From NCBI RefSeq assembly GCF_015070385.1, contig NZ_JADCSA010000003.1, positions 62,001 through 126,000 on the forward strand: a stretch of DNA of 64,000 nt. Direction: 5' to 3'. The DNA comes from Nocardioides malaquae. Lineage in GTDB: Bacteria > Actinomycetota > Actinomycetes > Propionibacteriales > Nocardioidaceae. Positions within the stretch are counted from its first letter, which is position 1. Every line of letters begins with the position of its first letter. Below, piece after piece: positions 33,432-42,860 of this stretch. Below the pieces are notes generated by a model. That model was not told the DNA's origin. It did not search any database and saw only the letters and a list, made by a program, of their open reading frames with translations. A program made the position numbers and the translations under genes.

Positions 33432-34115
33432 TCAGGTCAGGCCCCAGCGGTCGGCCTCGTCCTCGACGGCCGCCGCGTAGAGCAGGTCGGCGGGCTCGAA
33501 GCCGCCGACGAAGTGGCCGTTGAGCTCGAGCCCGACCAGGCCCTGCAGCCGGGCGAAGGCGTGCACCAGCGAGAGCAGGACGGCGGGCGTGGCGTCGACC
33601 TCGAGGCCCTCGGCCACCTGGTCGAGCTGGGTCCGCAGCTCGGCACCGGGTGCCGGCAGCCCCTCGGGGTTGCGACCACCGAGCGCGCGTACGACCGGGA
33701 GGGCCAGCGCCCGCAGCACCCGGACCGCCGGGGCGACGGTCGTCCCGGGGGCCTCGTAGCCCGGGATCGCCGAGCCGTAGACCAGCGCGTAGCGGTGCGG
33801 CTGCCGCCGGGCCCAGGCACGCAGCGCCTCGCACGCGGCGACCCACTCCCCCCGCCCGGGCCGGGCGGCGGCGACCGCCTGCTCCACGGCCGCCGCCAGG
33901 TCGGCGTACGCGTCGAGGACCAGGTCGGTCACGAGATCGTCGCGGCTCGGGTAGTAGCGGTAGATCGCGCTGGAGACCAGGTTCAGCTCGCGGGCGACCG
34001 CCCGCAGCGACAGACCGGCGGCCCCTTCGGCGGCGAGCTGCTCCAGGGCGAGCTCCTTGATCCGGGCGATGTTGGCCTCCCGGGCCAGCTGGCGCGGCGT
34101 GGGTCCCTTGGTCAT
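33432..34115 (-). CDS. TetR family transcriptional regulator (WHG-type C-terminus)
   Basis: A 227-residue regulator. The N-terminal HTH reads AAGLSLRAVARELNLVSSAIYRYYPSRDDLVTDLV; the C-terminal ligand domain matches the WHG group (ACEALRAWARRQPHRYALVYGSAIPGYEAP). ATG 34115 has CAGGA 8 bases upstream, so it is preferred to ATG 34124 and 34145. The divergent membrane gene is preceded by two copies of an 11-bp palindrome, almost certainly this repressor's operators, covering both genes' promoters. The ligand is unknown. Confidence 0.92.
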   Translation of the reverse strand: MTKGPTPRQLAREANIARIKELALEQLAAEGAAGLSLRAVARELNLVSSAIYRYYPSRDDLVTDLVLDAYADLAAAVEQAVAAARPGRGEWVAACEALRAWARRQPHRYALVYGSAIPGYEAPGTTVAPAVRVLRALALPVVRALGGRNPEGLPAPGAELRTQLDQVAEGLEVDATPAVLLSLVHAFARLQGLVGLELNGHFVGGFEPADLLYAAAVEDEADRWGLT

Positions 34116-34154
34116 GCGGGCCATCCTGCCACGTACTGCGAGCACCCGTCACAT

Positions 34155-34172
34155 ATGTGAGCAGTGCTCTTG
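34155..34172. promoter_or_regulatory. TetR operator, copy 1
   Basis: Contains GAGCAGTGCTC (34159-34169), a perfect odd palindrome. It overlaps the upstream edge of the -35 TTGCAT (34170-34175) of the plus-strand promoter. Confidence 0.7.
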
Positions 34173-34198
34173 CATTTCTGGTCGACGTGCCTCATGCT
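34170..34198 (+). promoter_or_regulatory. promoter of the TetR-controlled membrane gene
   Basis: TTGCAT (34170-34175) and CATGCT (34193-34198) are separated by 17 bases, a fair match to a housekeeping promoter. It lies exactly between the two operator copies, and the predicted transcription start falls in copy 2. Confidence 0.5.
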
Positions 34199-34203
34199 CG
34201 AAA

Positions 34204-34220
34204 AGAGAGCAGTGCTCACA
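34204..34220. promoter_or_regulatory. TetR operator, copy 2
   Basis: Contains the same GAGCAGTGCTC at 34207-34217, 48 bases (start to start) from copy 1, with flanking CACA as a partial extension of the palindrome. It covers the predicted transcription start of the membrane gene. Confidence 0.7.
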
Positions 34221-34242
34221 TTCCAACCTCCAGGAGACTCCC

Positions 34243-34986
34243 GTGCAGACCACCGACCCCGGCTCACCCGTCGACCCGAGCACCACCCCGCCGGCCCACG
34301 CCGCCGCCCTCCCCGCCGTCCCCAGCTCGGGTGCCACCGGCTCAGCCGGCCCCGCCACCCGCGTGGCCCTCACCATGGCCGCACTCAGCCTCGCCGCCTA
34401 CCCGGTGCTGCGCCCGTACGGACCCGAGACCGGGCCCGAGGGCGCCGCCGACCTCGCCTCGCAGGCCTGGGTGGCCTCCCACCTGTTCGGGATGGTCGGG
34501 TTCGTCGCCCTGGCCGTGGCGCTGCGCACGGGCACCGGTCGCTCCCCGTTCTGGGTCGGTCCGTGGGCGGGCCAGCCCACCCGCAACGCAGCCTGGGCGC
34601 GCGCCACCGAGACGCGGGGGTGGCTGGCCGCCGTGCTGCTGCTGCCGTACTACGGGGCCGAGGCGTACGGCCTCCAGGCGGTGGCGCAGCACGCCGTCGG
34701 CACGGGGCGCTGGGACGTGCTGGAGGTGGCCGACTCGTTCCGCTACGCCCCGGTGCCGATCACCACGTTCACCCTCGGGCTGCTCGCGCTGGTGCTGGTC
34801 GGCGGGCGGCTGGTCCACGGCCTGTGGGCGGCCGGCACGACCGTACGCGCCGGTGCCGTCCTCGCCTGCGTCACGCTCGCGACCTACCTGCCGCAGTTCT
34901 TCCTGCCGCCGGCGGGACGGATCGCGCACGGCCTCGTGCTCGCCGCCGGCCTGCTGCTGGTCGCGTACGGCCCACGGCGCCGCTGA
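34243..34986 (+). CDS. membrane protein controlled by adjacent TetR regulator
   Basis: A 247-residue protein: Pro/Ser-rich N-terminal 40 residues, then about six membrane helices (for example VALTMAALSLAAYPVLRPYG, SHLFGMVGFVALAVAL, PITTFTLGLLALVLVG and ACVTLATYLPQFFLP). No family with a defined function recognised. GTG at 34243 has CAGGAGA 5 bases upstream. Control by the divergent TetR protein is strongly suggested by duplicated operators. An exporter or sensor role for the TetR ligand is possible, but the protein does not look like an MFS or ABC pump. Confidence 0.75.
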   Translation: MQTTDPGSPVDPSTTPPAHAAALPAVPSSGATGSAGPATRVALTMAALSLAAYPVLRPYGPETGPEGAADLASQAWVASHLFGMVGFVALAVALRTGTGRSPFWVGPWAGQPTRNAAWARATETRGWLAAVLLLPYYGAEAYGLQAVAQHAVGTGRWDVLEVADSFRYAPVPITTFTLGLLALVLVGGRLVHGLWAAGTTVRAGAVLACVTLATYLPQFFLPPAGRIAHGLVLAAGLLLVAYGPRRR

Positions 34987-35007
34987 ACCGCCGCTGAACC
35001 GCCGCTG
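34982..35007 (+). repeat. short tandem repeat spanning a stop codon
   Basis: The 11-base unit CTGAACCGCCG occurs twice in a row, with a third partial copy. The first unit contains the stop codon of the membrane gene. Probably replication slippage in GC-rich DNA. Confidence 0.5.
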
Positions 35008-35030
35008 CGCGGCAGGCCCGCAGGAACCGC

Positions 35031-35066
35031 GACGCCCCGCCACCCGTCGTCGGATGGCGGGGCGTC
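35031..35066. terminator. hairpin terminator between convergent membrane gene and ileS
   Basis: A perfect 12-bp inverted repeat, GACGCCCCGCCA and TGGCGGGGCGTC, with a 12-base loop, lies between two converging genes. It is likely bidirectional; no strong U-run. Confidence 0.75.
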
Positions 35067-35093
35067 GTACGCAGCCCGGCGGGTGCCGGTCGG

Positions 35094-38000
35094 TCAGGCC
35101 TTGCTGACGGTGAAGCGCACCGCGTTGCCGTCGCCGACCACGACGTCGTCGCCCTCGACCGCACCCACGGTGAACGACGCGGCCTGGACCTCGTCGGCGA
35201 TCAGCCGCTCGTGCGCGGTCACGGCCGCGCGTACGGTCTCGTCCCCGTCGACGACGAGGGCGATCCGGTCGGAGACCTCGAGACCGGCGTCCTTGCGGGC
35301 CTGCTGCACCGCACGCACGACGTCGCGGGCGACGCCCTCGGCGGCGAGCTCGGGGGTGACGACGGTGTCGAGCACGACGAAGCCACCACCGGGCAGCATC
35401 CCGGTCGCGGTGCCGCCGTCGCCCGCACCCGCGACGGTCTCGAGCGTGTACTCCCCCTCGACCAGCGCCAGGCCACCGGCGGTCACGGTGCCGTCGGCCG
35501 CCACGGACCAGTCGCCCGACTTGGAGCCCTTGATCGCCCGCTGCACGTCCTTGCCGAGGCGGGGACCCGCGGCGCGCGCGTTGACCGTCAGCTTCTGCTC
35601 GACGGCGTACGCCGCGGCCTCCGCCGACCCGGGCGCGACGACCCGGACCGACTTGAGGTTGAGCTCGTCGGCGACGAGCTCCTCGAACCCGGCCACCGAG
35701 TCGCCCTCGGCGACGACGGTGAGCGCGCTCAGCGGCAGACGGTTGCGCAGGTTGGCGCCCTTGCGCAGCGCCGAGCCGGCCGAGCAGACGTCGCGGACCA
35801 GGTCCATCTGGGCCACCAGCGCGTGGTCCTCGGGCAGCTCGTCGAGCGACGGCCAGTCGGTCAGGTGCACCGAGCGGCCACCGGTGAGGCCGCGCCAGAT
35901 CTCCTCGGTCACCAGCGGCAGGAGCGGCGCGGCGACGCGCAGGGTGGTCTCCAGCACCGTGTAGAGGGTGTCGAAGGCGTCCGCGGTCTCGGCCGACACG
36001 TTGCCGTCCGTGACGCCCTGGGCCCAGAAGCGCTCGCGGGAGCGGCGGACGTACCAGTTGGTGAGGACGTCGAGGAAGGTGCGCGTCGACTCGCAGGCGC
36101 CGGCGATGTCGAAGGCGTCGTGCTGCGCGGTCGAGGTCTCGACGAACTCGCGGGTCTTGGCGAGCAGGTAGCGGTCCATCGGGTGCCTGGACTGCTCGGC
36201 GACGGTGCGCCGCCTCGCGGTGTAGCCGGCCGCGTTGGCGTACATCTGGAAGAAGTACCAGGTGTTCCACAGCGGGATGAGCACCTGACGCACCGAGTCG
36301 CGGATGCCCTGCTCGGTGACGACCAGGTTGCCGCCGCGCAGGATCGGGCTCGACATCAGGAACCAGCGCATCGCGTCGGCGCCGTCGCGGTCGAAGACCT
36401 CCGAGACGTCGGGGTAGTTGCGCAGCGACTTCGACATCTTCTGGCCGTCGGATCCGAGCACGATGCCGTGGCTGATGCAGTTCTTGAAGGCCGGCTTGCC
36501 GAAGATGCCGGTGGCCAGGATGTGCAGCGTGTAGAACCAGCCGCGGGTCTGGCCGATGTACTCGACGATGAAGTCGCCCGGGAAGTGGCCCTTCTTCTCC
36601 GCCGTGCCGTCGAACCAGTCGCGGTTCTCGAAGGGGTAGTGGTTCTGGGCGAACGACATCGACCCGGAGTCGAACCAGACGTCCAGCACGTCGGTGACGC
36701 GGCGCATCGTCGACTGACCGGTCGGGTCGTCCGGGTTGGGTCGGGTCAGGTCGTCGACCCACGGCCGGTGCAGGTCGGGCTCGCCGTCGGCATTGAGCGG
36801 CAGGCGGCCGAAGTCGCGCTCGATCTCCTCGAAAGAGCCGTAGACGTCGAGGCGCGGGTACTCCGGGTCGTCCGACTTCCACACCGGCACCGGGGAGCCC
36901 CAGAAGCGGTTGCGGGTGATCGACCAGTCGCGGGCGTTCTCCAGCCACTTGCCGAACTGGCCGTGCTTGATGTGGTCGGGCACCCAGTTGATCTGCTCGT
37001 TGTTGGCGAGCATCTGGTCCTTGAAGGCCGTCACCTCGACGAACCACGACGAGACGCCCTTGTAGATCAGGGGCTCGCGGCAGCGCCAGCAGTGCGGGTA
37101 GGAGTGGCCGTAGGACTCACGGCGCAGGAGCACGGTGCCGTCGGTGACCGAACCGCGCTCCCCCTCGCCCCGCGTCGCGGCCTTGAGGTGCTCCATGATC
37201 GGCGCGTTGGCGTCGAAGACGAGGGTGTCGGCGTACTCGACGACCGGGTGGGTGAAGCGGCCGTCCTTGCCGACCGGCATGACCGCCTCGATGCCCTCGC
37301 GGTCGGTGACCTCCTTGTCGACCTCACCGAAGGCACCGGCGGTGTGGACGACGCCGGTGCCGTCGGTGGTGGTCACGGCGTCGTCGGCCGCGACGACGCG
37401 GAACGCGTTCTCGTGGCCGGCGTAGTAGGAGAACGGCGGGGTGTACGTGCGTCCCACGAGTTCGGCGCCCTGGTGGGTCGCGAGCACGGTGAACTCGCCG
37501 TCGGCGTCGGCGAGCTCGCGGGCGTACTTGCCCAGCAGCGCCTCGGCGAGGACGTACCGCGCCTTCTTCTCGGTGCCGGGCACGGGTGCCTCGACGACGA
37601 CGTAGTCGATCTCGGAGCCGACCATGACCGCGAGGTTGGAGGGCAGAGTCCACGGGGTGGTGGTCCAGACGAGGATCTTCGCGCCGTCGAGCGGGGTGCC
37701 CTCGCCACGGTCCTCCAGGGTGAAGCCGACGGTGACGGCCGGGTCCTGGCGAACCTTGTAGACGTCGTCGTCCATGCGCAGCTCGTGGTTGGAGAGCGGC
37801 GTCTCGTCCTTCCAGCAGTAGGGCAGCACGCGGAAGCCCTCGTAGATCCAGCCCTTCTCGTGCAGCTGCTTGAAGGCCCAGATGACCGACTCCATGAACT
37901 CCGGGTTCATGGTCTTGTAGTCGTTGTCGAAGTCGACCCAGCGGGCCTGGCGGGTGACGTACTCCTGCCACTCGCCGGCGTACTTCAGCACCGAGGCGCG

Positions 38001-38399
38001 GCAGGCGTCGTTGAACCTGTCGATGCCCATCTCGACGATTTCGTCGGTGGTCTTGATGTTGCCCTGACGCATCGCCTCGAGCTCCGCGGGCAGGCCGTGG
38101 GTGTCCCACCCGAAGCGGCGCTCGACCCTCTTGCCGCGCATCGTCTGGTAGCGCGGGACGATGTCCTTCACGTAGCCCGTGAGCAGGTGCCCGTAGTGCG
38201 GCAGGCCGTTGGCGAAGGGCGGTCCGTCGTAGAAGACGAACTCGTCCTCGCCGTTCTCGCCGCCGTCACGCTGGGCGACGGAGGCCTCGAAGGTGCCGTC
38301 GGCCTTCCAGTAGGCCAGCACCTGCTCCTCGATCGCGGGGAAGCGCGGGCTCGACGGGACGGTGCTCTCGCCGGTGTGGGAGACCAAGGGGTAGGCCAT
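35094..38399 (-). CDS. ileS: isoleucyl-tRNA synthetase
   Basis: An 1,101-residue class I synthetase charging tRNA-Ile. The HIGH motif appears as HYGH (68-71) in [19 protein letters not shown], the KMSKS loop as [10 protein letters not shown] near 650, and the editing domain with [17 protein letters not shown] lies between. The C-terminal part has the anticodon-binding and metal-site regions of the long ileS type. ATG 38399 has GGAG 8 bases upstream. Expression is controlled by the T-box just upstream. The gene interrupts an otherwise conserved dapE-dapD neighbourhood. Confidence 0.97.
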   Translation of the reverse strand: MAYPLVSHTGESTVPSSPRFPAIEEQVLAYWKADGTFEASVAQRDGGENGEDEFVFYDGPPFANGLPHYGHLLTGYVKDIVPRYQTMRGKRVERRFGWDTHGLPAELEAMRQGNIKTTDEIVEMGIDRFNDACRASVLKYAGEWQEYVTRQARWVDFDNDYKTMNPEFMESVIWAFKQLHEKGWIYEGFRVLPYCWKDETPLSNHELRMDDDVYKVRQDPAVTVGFTLEDRGEGTPLDGAKILVWTTTPWTLPSNLAVMVGSEIDYVVVEAPVPGTEKKARYVLAEALLGKYARELADADGEFTVLATHQGAELVGRTYTPPFSYYAGHENAFRVVAADDAVTTTDGTGVVHTAGAFGEVDKEVTDREGIEAVMPVGKDGRFTHPVVEYADTLVFDANAPIMEHLKAATRGEGERGSVTDGTVLLRRESYGHSYPHCWRCREPLIYKGVSSWFVEVTAFKDQMLANNEQINWVPDHIKHGQFGKWLENARDWSITRNRFWGSPVPVWKSDDPEYPRLDVYGSFEEIERDFGRLPLNADGEPDLHRPWVDDLTRPNPDDPTGQSTMRRVTDVLDVWFDSGSMSFAQNHYPFENRDWFDGTAEKKGHFPGDFIVEYIGQTRGWFYTLHILATGIFGKPAFKNCISHGIVLGSDGQKMSKSLRNYPDVSEVFDRDGADAMRWFLMSSPILRGGNLVVTEQGIRDSVRQVLIPLWNTWYFFQMYANAAGYTARRRTVAEQSRHPMDRYLLAKTREFVETSTAQHDAFDIAGACESTRTFLDVLTNWYVRRSRERFWAQGVTDGNVSAETADAFDTLYTVLETTLRVAAPLLPLVTEEIWRGLTGGRSVHLTDWPSLDELPEDHALVAQMDLVRDVCSAGSALRKGANLRNRLPLSALTVVAEGDSVAGFEELVADELNLKSVRVVAPGSAEAAAYAVEQKLTVNARAAGPRLGKDVQRAIKGSKSGDWSVAADGTVTAGGLALVEGEYTLETVAGAGDGGTATGMLPGGGFVVLDTVVTPELAAEGVARDVVRAVQQARKDAGLEVSDRIALVVDGDETVRAAVTAHERLIADEVQAASFTVGAVEGDDVVVGDGNAVRFTVSKA

Positions 38400-38405
38400 G
38401 GGTGG

Positions 38406-38640
38406 GGCTCCTGCGTCGTGACGTCTCGGACACTTCACGAGGACGACGGGAGCCGCGGTACCACCTCGATTGCCCTGCGCGAGGCCCAGGACCACTCGTT
38501 CGTCGGCTGTGTCGGGCCGGACCCGTCCGGTTCTACTGGGGCCCTCCCCGGCGTGGGAGACCTGTTCTTCCGGAGGCTCGCCGCTGATGACGGCTCGGAC
38601 GCCTTCCGCGATCGTACGCAACGTCCGGGGGGCGCACCAA
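38406..38640 (-). promoter_or_regulatory. T-box riboswitch controlling ileS (translational type)
   Basis: Read on the minus strand, the leader contains the T-box core AGGTGGTACCGCGG (38466-38453), whose TGGT would pair with the ACCA end of uncharged tRNA-Ile. It also contains CCAGTAGAACCGGACGGG (38539-38522), a conserved element of these leaders. An ATC isoleucine codon lies in the 7-base loop of a GCCG/CGGC hairpin (38594-38580), a candidate specifier. GGCTCC next to the T-box (38454-38449) is exactly complementary to the ileS ribosome-binding segment GGAGCC (38411-38406). Uncharged tRNA should therefore open the ribosome site. The 5' boundary is approximate. Confidence 0.93.
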
Positions 38641-38669
38641 TCCGTCCGTCCCCCACGACGCCGCGGCGG

Positions 38670-39917
38670 CTACTTCCCGACGCGACGGGCCTTGAACGAC
38701 TCGGTGGCCGAGCAGCTCGAGCCGGGCACGCCGGGGGTGTAGAAGTGGTAGCCGAAGTGTCCCCGGGTGACCTTCTTGCCGACCGCGCGCATCTGGAGGC
38801 TGCTGGTCCACCGCGACCCGGAGGCGGAGCCCTTGCGGGAGGCGACCACGACGCCGTGGCGAGGCACCTTCACCCGAGGGAAGTTGTAGGTGCTCTGGGT
38901 GTCGTTGGAGGCCTCGCAACGCGTCGTGGTGGTGGCGGAGAAGCCGGTGACCCGTCCGTTCCTGATCCGGAACTTCACCCGGCCTCCGGCTCCGACGTAG
39001 CGTCCGTTCGCGGCCTTCTTCGGCGCCTTCGTCCGCACGACGCGGATAGTCCGTGTCGCCTTCACACCCAGGGGCGCACTCACGGCGAGTCGCACCGTGG
39101 CCTTCTTCTTCCTGCCTCCGTGACGCACCTGCAACGACAGGGTGGCCGTCTTGCCCGGCGCGACGGTGACGCTGCTGCTGGCCCGACGCACCTTCACCTT
39201 CTTGCCGGAGCCGGTGAGCGTCAGCCCGGTGACCGCGAGCGTCCCGGTGTTGCGGACCGTCACCGAGTAGGGCGTCCAGACCCCCTTGACCAGCCTGAGC
39301 TTCTTCTGGTTGGCCCCCAGGAGCGTCACCTTGCCGAACGCCAGTCGCGGGGCGGCGTAGGCGTCGGTCGGGGCGCCGATCAGGCCGTCGAGCTGGGCGG
39401 AGCTGTCGGCCGGTTCGACCCACGCGACACCGCAGGTGTAGGGCGTGTCGGGGCGAGACCCCATCCGGGCGTTGTAGTCGCTCTCCCCGAGGTAGTAGAG
39501 GTATTCCGAGGTGCGCTCCCCCACCGTGGTGCGGGTGGCGCGCTGCGCCTGGAGCTGACAGGTGTTGTCGACCCGGTGGCCCAGCCCGACGAAGACGTAG
39601 ACCTGTTCGTCGGCACTGCGCGGAGCAGCCGCCAGCGTGGGCCTGACCGTCACCCAGTCGTGGTCGTCGTAGAGCTTGCGCTCGATGCTGATCGCTGCGA
39701 GCTGCTGGTGTGCCTTGTCGCTGGCAGGCATGCCCGGGAGCCGGTCGGCCGACCCCAGGGAGAGCGACTGGCTGCTGAGCACCGCCCCCGGCGTGCTGGG
39801 CCCGACCTCCGGGCGCTCGGCCGCGACCTGAGCAGTGGCGGGCACCTGGAGCAGCGACGCCCCCAACGCCAGGCCGGCGAGCACTGCGGACGTACGGAAG
39901 AGGGGACGACGACGCAC
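38670..39917 (-). CDS. exported protein of unknown function
   Basis: A 415-residue protein with a clear signal peptide (RRRPLFRTSAVLAGLALGASLLQVPATAQ, cleavage near 30). The mature part has two Cys-containing segments and two Ig-like beta regions rich in Val/Thr/Lys (for example WTPYSVTVRNTGTLAVTGLTLTGSGKK and ATRTIRVVRT). It ends with a compact basic domain containing GFSATTTTRCEASNDTQSTYNFPRV and SSCSATESFKARR. It resembles other actinobacterial secreted beta-sandwich proteins; no enzyme motif. GGAGGT lies 3-4 bases before the GTG. It starts about 30 bases past the ileS leader. Confidence 0.7.
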   Translation of the reverse strand: MRRRPLFRTSAVLAGLALGASLLQVPATAQVAAERPEVGPSTPGAVLSSQSLSLGSADRLPGMPASDKAHQQLAAISIERKLYDDHDWVTVRPTLAAAPRSADEQVYVFVGLGHRVDNTCQLQAQRATRTTVGERTSEYLYYLGESDYNARMGSRPDTPYTCGVAWVEPADSSAQLDGLIGAPTDAYAAPRLAFGKVTLLGANQKKLRLVKGVWTPYSVTVRNTGTLAVTGLTLTGSGKKVKVRRASSSVTVAPGKTATLSLQVRHGGRKKKATVRLAVSAPLGVKATRTIRVVRTKAPKKAANGRYVGAGGRVKFRIRNGRVTGFSATTTTRCEASNDTQSTYNFPRVKVPRHGVVVASRKGSASGSRWTSSLQMRAVGKKVTRGHFGYHFYTPGVPGSSCSATESFKARRVGK

Positions 39918-40000
39918 GGGACCTCCAGGTGACTGTCACGGCACCCTACCCCCGAAGCAGGGCCCCGGCGGAACCCCCCGAAATCGGGCCGCGGGACGGG

Positions 40001-40435
40001 TCAGCGCACCGGCCGGGTCTCCGGCTCCACGTGCTTGAGCCAGGCCAGGCCGACGAAGGGCAGCACCAGCGGCACGAAGAAGTAGCCGGAGCCGAAGTGC
40101 GACCAGACCGTCGCGCGGGCGAAGAGCTCCGGGTCCAGCGTCGTCCACAGTCCCACGCCAATCACGCCGGCCATCTCGAAGAGGCAGGCGGCCAGGGCCA
40201 CCCGGAACCACGTACGCCCCGGCTTGCGGAACGCGACCGTGGCGACGAGGTAGACGGCCGCGGCGACGCCGGAAAGGACGTACGCCACCGGCGCCACGTC
40301 GAACTGGGTGACGACCTGCGAGAAGGTCCTGGCCCCTGCCGAGACGGCGAAGACCGCGTAGGCGGCGATGAGCACCTGGCCCATCGCGCGGCGGCGGGCC
40401 GGCTGCGGCCGGGGCGTCGGGTCGGGGGCGCTCAC
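40001..40435 (-). CDS. integral membrane protein, family not recognised
   Basis: A 144-residue protein with about four membrane helices and a basic N-terminus ([30 protein letters not shown]). Loops are short. The GTG overlaps the stop of the gene at 40432-40830 (GTGA), so the two membrane proteins are coupled and perhaps form a complex. [27 protein letters not shown] ends the protein. No function can be assigned. Confidence 0.65.
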   Translation of the reverse strand: MSAPDPTPRPQPARRRAMGQVLIAAYAVFAVSAGARTFSQVVTQFDVAPVAYVLSGVAAAVYLVATVAFRKPGRTWFRVALAACLFEMAGVIGVGLWTTLDPELFARATVWSHFGSGYFFVPLVLPFVGLAWLKHVEPETRPVR

Positions 40436-40830
40436 AGCGTCTGCTGGAGGCGAACCACCAGGACGACCATCGCGACCGCGCAGATCGCCACCACCGCCAG
40501 GTGCGGAGGCGGCGTCATCACGGGCTCGCCCGCCTCGTCGCGCAGCGCGTTGCCCTCGTCGTCGAACTCGGGGCGCTGCTGGTTGAGCAGGATCACCGGC
40601 AGCCCGACGGCCGCGACCATGTAGCCGATGTGGGTCACCTGGTTGGCCACCTCGTGGCCCTGGAGCAGCTTGACCGCGTCGAGCGCCACGACCAGCGCGG
40701 TCGCACCGTGGCCGATCTTCATGGCCTGGCGGGCGACCGGGTCCAGGGAGGGCCGCCTCAGGCCGACGAGGGCGAGGACGGCGACGAGGGCCAGGTAGGC
40801 GGCGACGGCGTAGGTCAACGGCGGATACAC
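40432..40830 (-). CDS. integral membrane protein, family not recognised
   Basis: A 132-residue protein with four predicted helices. It begins with [27 protein letters not shown], then [55 protein letters not shown] and a C-terminal helix. Several His residues face membrane segments. GTG at 40830 lies seven bases after a TATCCT -10, so the message looks leaderless. It is divergent from dapD with the two -10 elements only 13 bases apart, and coupled to the next membrane gene. Confidence 0.68.
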   Translation of the reverse strand: MYPPLTYAVAAYLALVAVLALVGLRRPSLDPVARQAMKIGHGATALVVALDAVKLLQGHEVANQVTHIGYMVAAVGLPVILLNQQRPEFDDEGNALRDEAGEPVMTPPPHLAVVAICAVAMVVLVVRLQQTL

Positions 40831-40837
40831 GTCGGTG

Positions 40838-40862
40838 AGGATATCGGTGTCCCCCGTAGAGT
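40838..40862. promoter_or_regulatory. back-to-back -10 elements for two leaderless messages (membrane pair and dapD)
   Basis: Minus-strand TATCCT (40843-40838) stands seven bases before GTG 40830. Plus-strand TAGAGT (40857-40862) stands seven bases before GTG 40870. Both starts lack a Shine-Dalgarno sequence. The two promoters must overlap completely, with each -35 region falling in the other gene. Confidence 0.62.
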
Positions 40863-40869
40863 GACCCGC

Positions 40870-41808
40870 GTGAGTCAGACTGCTGCCTGGGGCCACGCCC
40901 TCGTCACCCGTGATGCCAACGACGCCGTGCTCGACGCCTGGTTCCCGGCGCCCGCCCTGGGCACGCCGGACGGCTCCCCCGCCCCCGCAGAGCTGGCGGC
41001 GATGGCCGGGCGCGACGAGCTGCGCGGCGTGCGTACCGACGTCGAGCTGGTCGAGGTCGCCGACCTCGCTGCCGCGCCGGCCACGCCCCAGGACGCCTGG
41101 CTGCGCCTGCACCTGCTCTCCTCCCGCCTCGTCACGCCCCACGCGATCTCGATGGACGGCGTCTTCGGCCTGCTCACCAACGTCGTGTGGACCTCCGAGG
41201 GCCCCTGCGCGGTCGAGGGCTTCGAGCTCACCCGCGCCCGCCTGCGGGCCGCGGGCAAGAACGTGGCCGTGTACGGCGTCGACAAGTTCCCCCGCATGGT
41301 CGACTACGTCGTGCCGACCGGCGTCCGCATCGCCGACGCCGACCGCGTCCGCCTCGGTGCCCACCTCGCTGCCGGCACCACCGTGATGCACGAGGGCTTC
41401 GTCAACTTCAACGCCGGCACGCTCGGCGCCTCGATGGTGGAGGGCCGCATCTCGGCGGGCGTCGTCGTGGGCGACGGCTCCGACATCGGCGGCGGCGCCT
41501 CGATCATGGGCACCCTCTCGGGAGGCGGCAGGGAGGTCATCTCCATCGGGGAGCGCTGCCTGCTGGGCGCCAACGCCGGCATCGGCATCTCGCTCGGTGA
41601 CGACTGCGTCGTCGAGGCCGGCTGCTATGTGACCGCCGGCACGAAGGTCAGCGTGATCGAGGAGGGCTCGACCCGCGTGGTCAAGGCCGCCGAGCTGTCG
41701 GGCGCCGACAACGTGCTCTTCCGTCGCAACTCGCAGACCGGTGCCGTGGAGGCCGTGGCCCGCTCGGGTCAGGGCATCGAGCTCAACGCCGCCCTGCACG
41801 CCAACTGA
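40870..41808 (+). CDS. dapD: 2,3,4,5-tetrahydropyridine-2,6-dicarboxylate N-succinyltransferase
   Basis: A 312-residue enzyme of the actinobacterial DapD type, transferring succinyl from CoA to tetrahydrodipicolinate in lysine/diaminopimelate synthesis. The N-terminal domain is followed by a left-handed beta-helix of hexapeptide repeats: [43 protein letters not shown] and [39 protein letters not shown] is a family signature. The leaderless-type GTG at 40870 gives the conserved N-terminus. Its product feeds DapC and then DapE, both encoded in this window. Confidence 0.95.
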   Translation: MSQTAAWGHALVTRDANDAVLDAWFPAPALGTPDGSPAPAELAAMAGRDELRGVRTDVELVEVADLAAAPATPQDAWLRLHLLSSRLVTPHAISMDGVFGLLTNVVWTSEGPCAVEGFELTRARLRAAGKNVAVYGVDKFPRMVDYVVPTGVRIADADRVRLGAHLAAGTTVMHEGFVNFNAGTLGASMVEGRISAGVVVGDGSDIGGGASIMGTLSGGGREVISIGERCLLGANAGIGISLGDDCVVEAGCYVTAGTKVSVIEEGSTRVVKAAELSGADNVLFRRNSQTGAVEAVARSGQGIELNAALHAN

Positions 41809-41810
41809 AC

Positions 41811-42785
41811 GTGGCCCGACCTCGGCGCGCGCTGGGGGTCCTGGTGACCCTCGCACTCGTGGCCGGGGTCGTGGGCCTGGTCGCCCTCGCCGTCGACCGT
41901 GGGATCGGACCGCTGCTCGCCGCCGAGGAGTGCGTGGCCGCGGTCGACGGTCGCGAGGTGGTGCTGAGCCTCGAGCAGGCCGAGAACGCCGCCCTGATCT
42001 CCGCGGTCGCAGAGCGCCGCGGCCTGCCGGCGCGGGCCGTCACGATCGCCCTGGCGACGGCCTACCAGGAGTCGAAGATCGTCAACATCGACTACGGCGA
42101 CCGCGACTCGCTCGGCCTGTTCCAGCAGCGCCCGTCCACGGGGTGGGGCACGCCGGAGCAGGTGATGGACCCCACCTACGCGACCAACGCGTTCTACGAC
42201 GCCCTCGAGCAGGTCGACGGCTACCGCGACCTCGAGGTCACCGTCGCGGCGCAGCGCGTGCAGCGCTCCGCCTTCCCCGACGCGTACGCCGACCACGAGG
42301 AGGACGCCCGGGTGCTGGCCTCCGCGCTCCGAGGCCACTCGCGGGCGGCGTTCCACTGCACGACCTCGGGCGGGGTGGAGGCATCGTCGCCCGACCCCCT
42401 GCCCAACGGACTGACCGCCCGGGCCGACGAGGTGCGTCGTGACCTGGAGGAGGCCTTCGGCCAGCAGTCGCTGGGCGGCTTCGAGCCACGCGGCGTCTCC
42501 TCGGGCCACATGAGCGGCTCCACCCACTACTCCGGGCGCGCGGTCGACGTCTTCTTCCGCCCGGTCAACGACGAGAACAAGCGACGTGGCTGGGCGATGG
42601 CCCACTACCTGGTCGCCCAGGCCGACCGCCTGGACATCTCCACGGTGATCTTCGACGACCGGATCTGGCAGTCGGGCCGTCGCTCCGGTGAGGGCTGGCG
42701 TGACTACCGCGTGCCGCGGTCGTCGTCGGGCGACCGGGAGGTCCTCGAGCACCGCGACCACGTGCACGTCGACGTCCACGAATAG
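41811..42785 (+). CDS. membrane-anchored protein with lytic-transglycosylase-like and ARB-07466-like domains
   Basis: A 324-residue protein with one N-terminal membrane helix (about 8-28). The first domain has TAYQESKIVNIDYGDRDSLGLFQQRPS, similar to Glu-dependent lysozyme-like folds. The second half contains SSGHMSGSTHYSGRAVDVFF, STVIFDDRIWQSGRR and REVLEHRDHVHVDVHE, His/Asp clusters like those of the ARB-07466 C-terminal domain. It may bind or cleave peptidoglycan, an inference. GTG starts two bases after the dapD stop, so they share a transcript. The next gene is preceded by an iron box. Confidence 0.7.
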   Translation: MARPRRALGVLVTLALVAGVVGLVALAVDRGIGPLLAAEECVAAVDGREVVLSLEQAENAALISAVAERRGLPARAVTIALATAYQESKIVNIDYGDRDSLGLFQQRPSTGWGTPEQVMDPTYATNAFYDALEQVDGYRDLEVTVAAQRVQRSAFPDAYADHEEDARVLASALRGHSRAAFHCTTSGGVEASSPDPLPNGLTARADEVRRDLEEAFGQQSLGGFEPRGVSSGHMSGSTHYSGRAVDVFFRPVNDENKRRGWAMAHYLVAQADRLDISTVIFDDRIWQSGRRSGEGWRDYRVPRSSSGDREVLEHRDHVHVDVHE

Positions 42786-42816
42786 GGGGCGCCGGAAGTT
42801 CGCCCGAGGGAGGTGG

Positions 42817-42835
42817 TTAGGTTAGCCTTACCTGA
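42817..42835 (+). promoter_or_regulatory. DtxR/IdeR iron box
   Basis: TTAGGTTAGCCTTACCTGA matches the 19-bp iron-box consensus (TTAGGTTAGSCTAACCTAA) at all but three positions. It lies 25 bases before the siderophore-binding lipoprotein gene and should repress the importer operon when iron is plentiful. Confidence 0.92.
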
Positions 42836-42860
42836 ACAACTCCCGGAAGGTGTTGCATCC

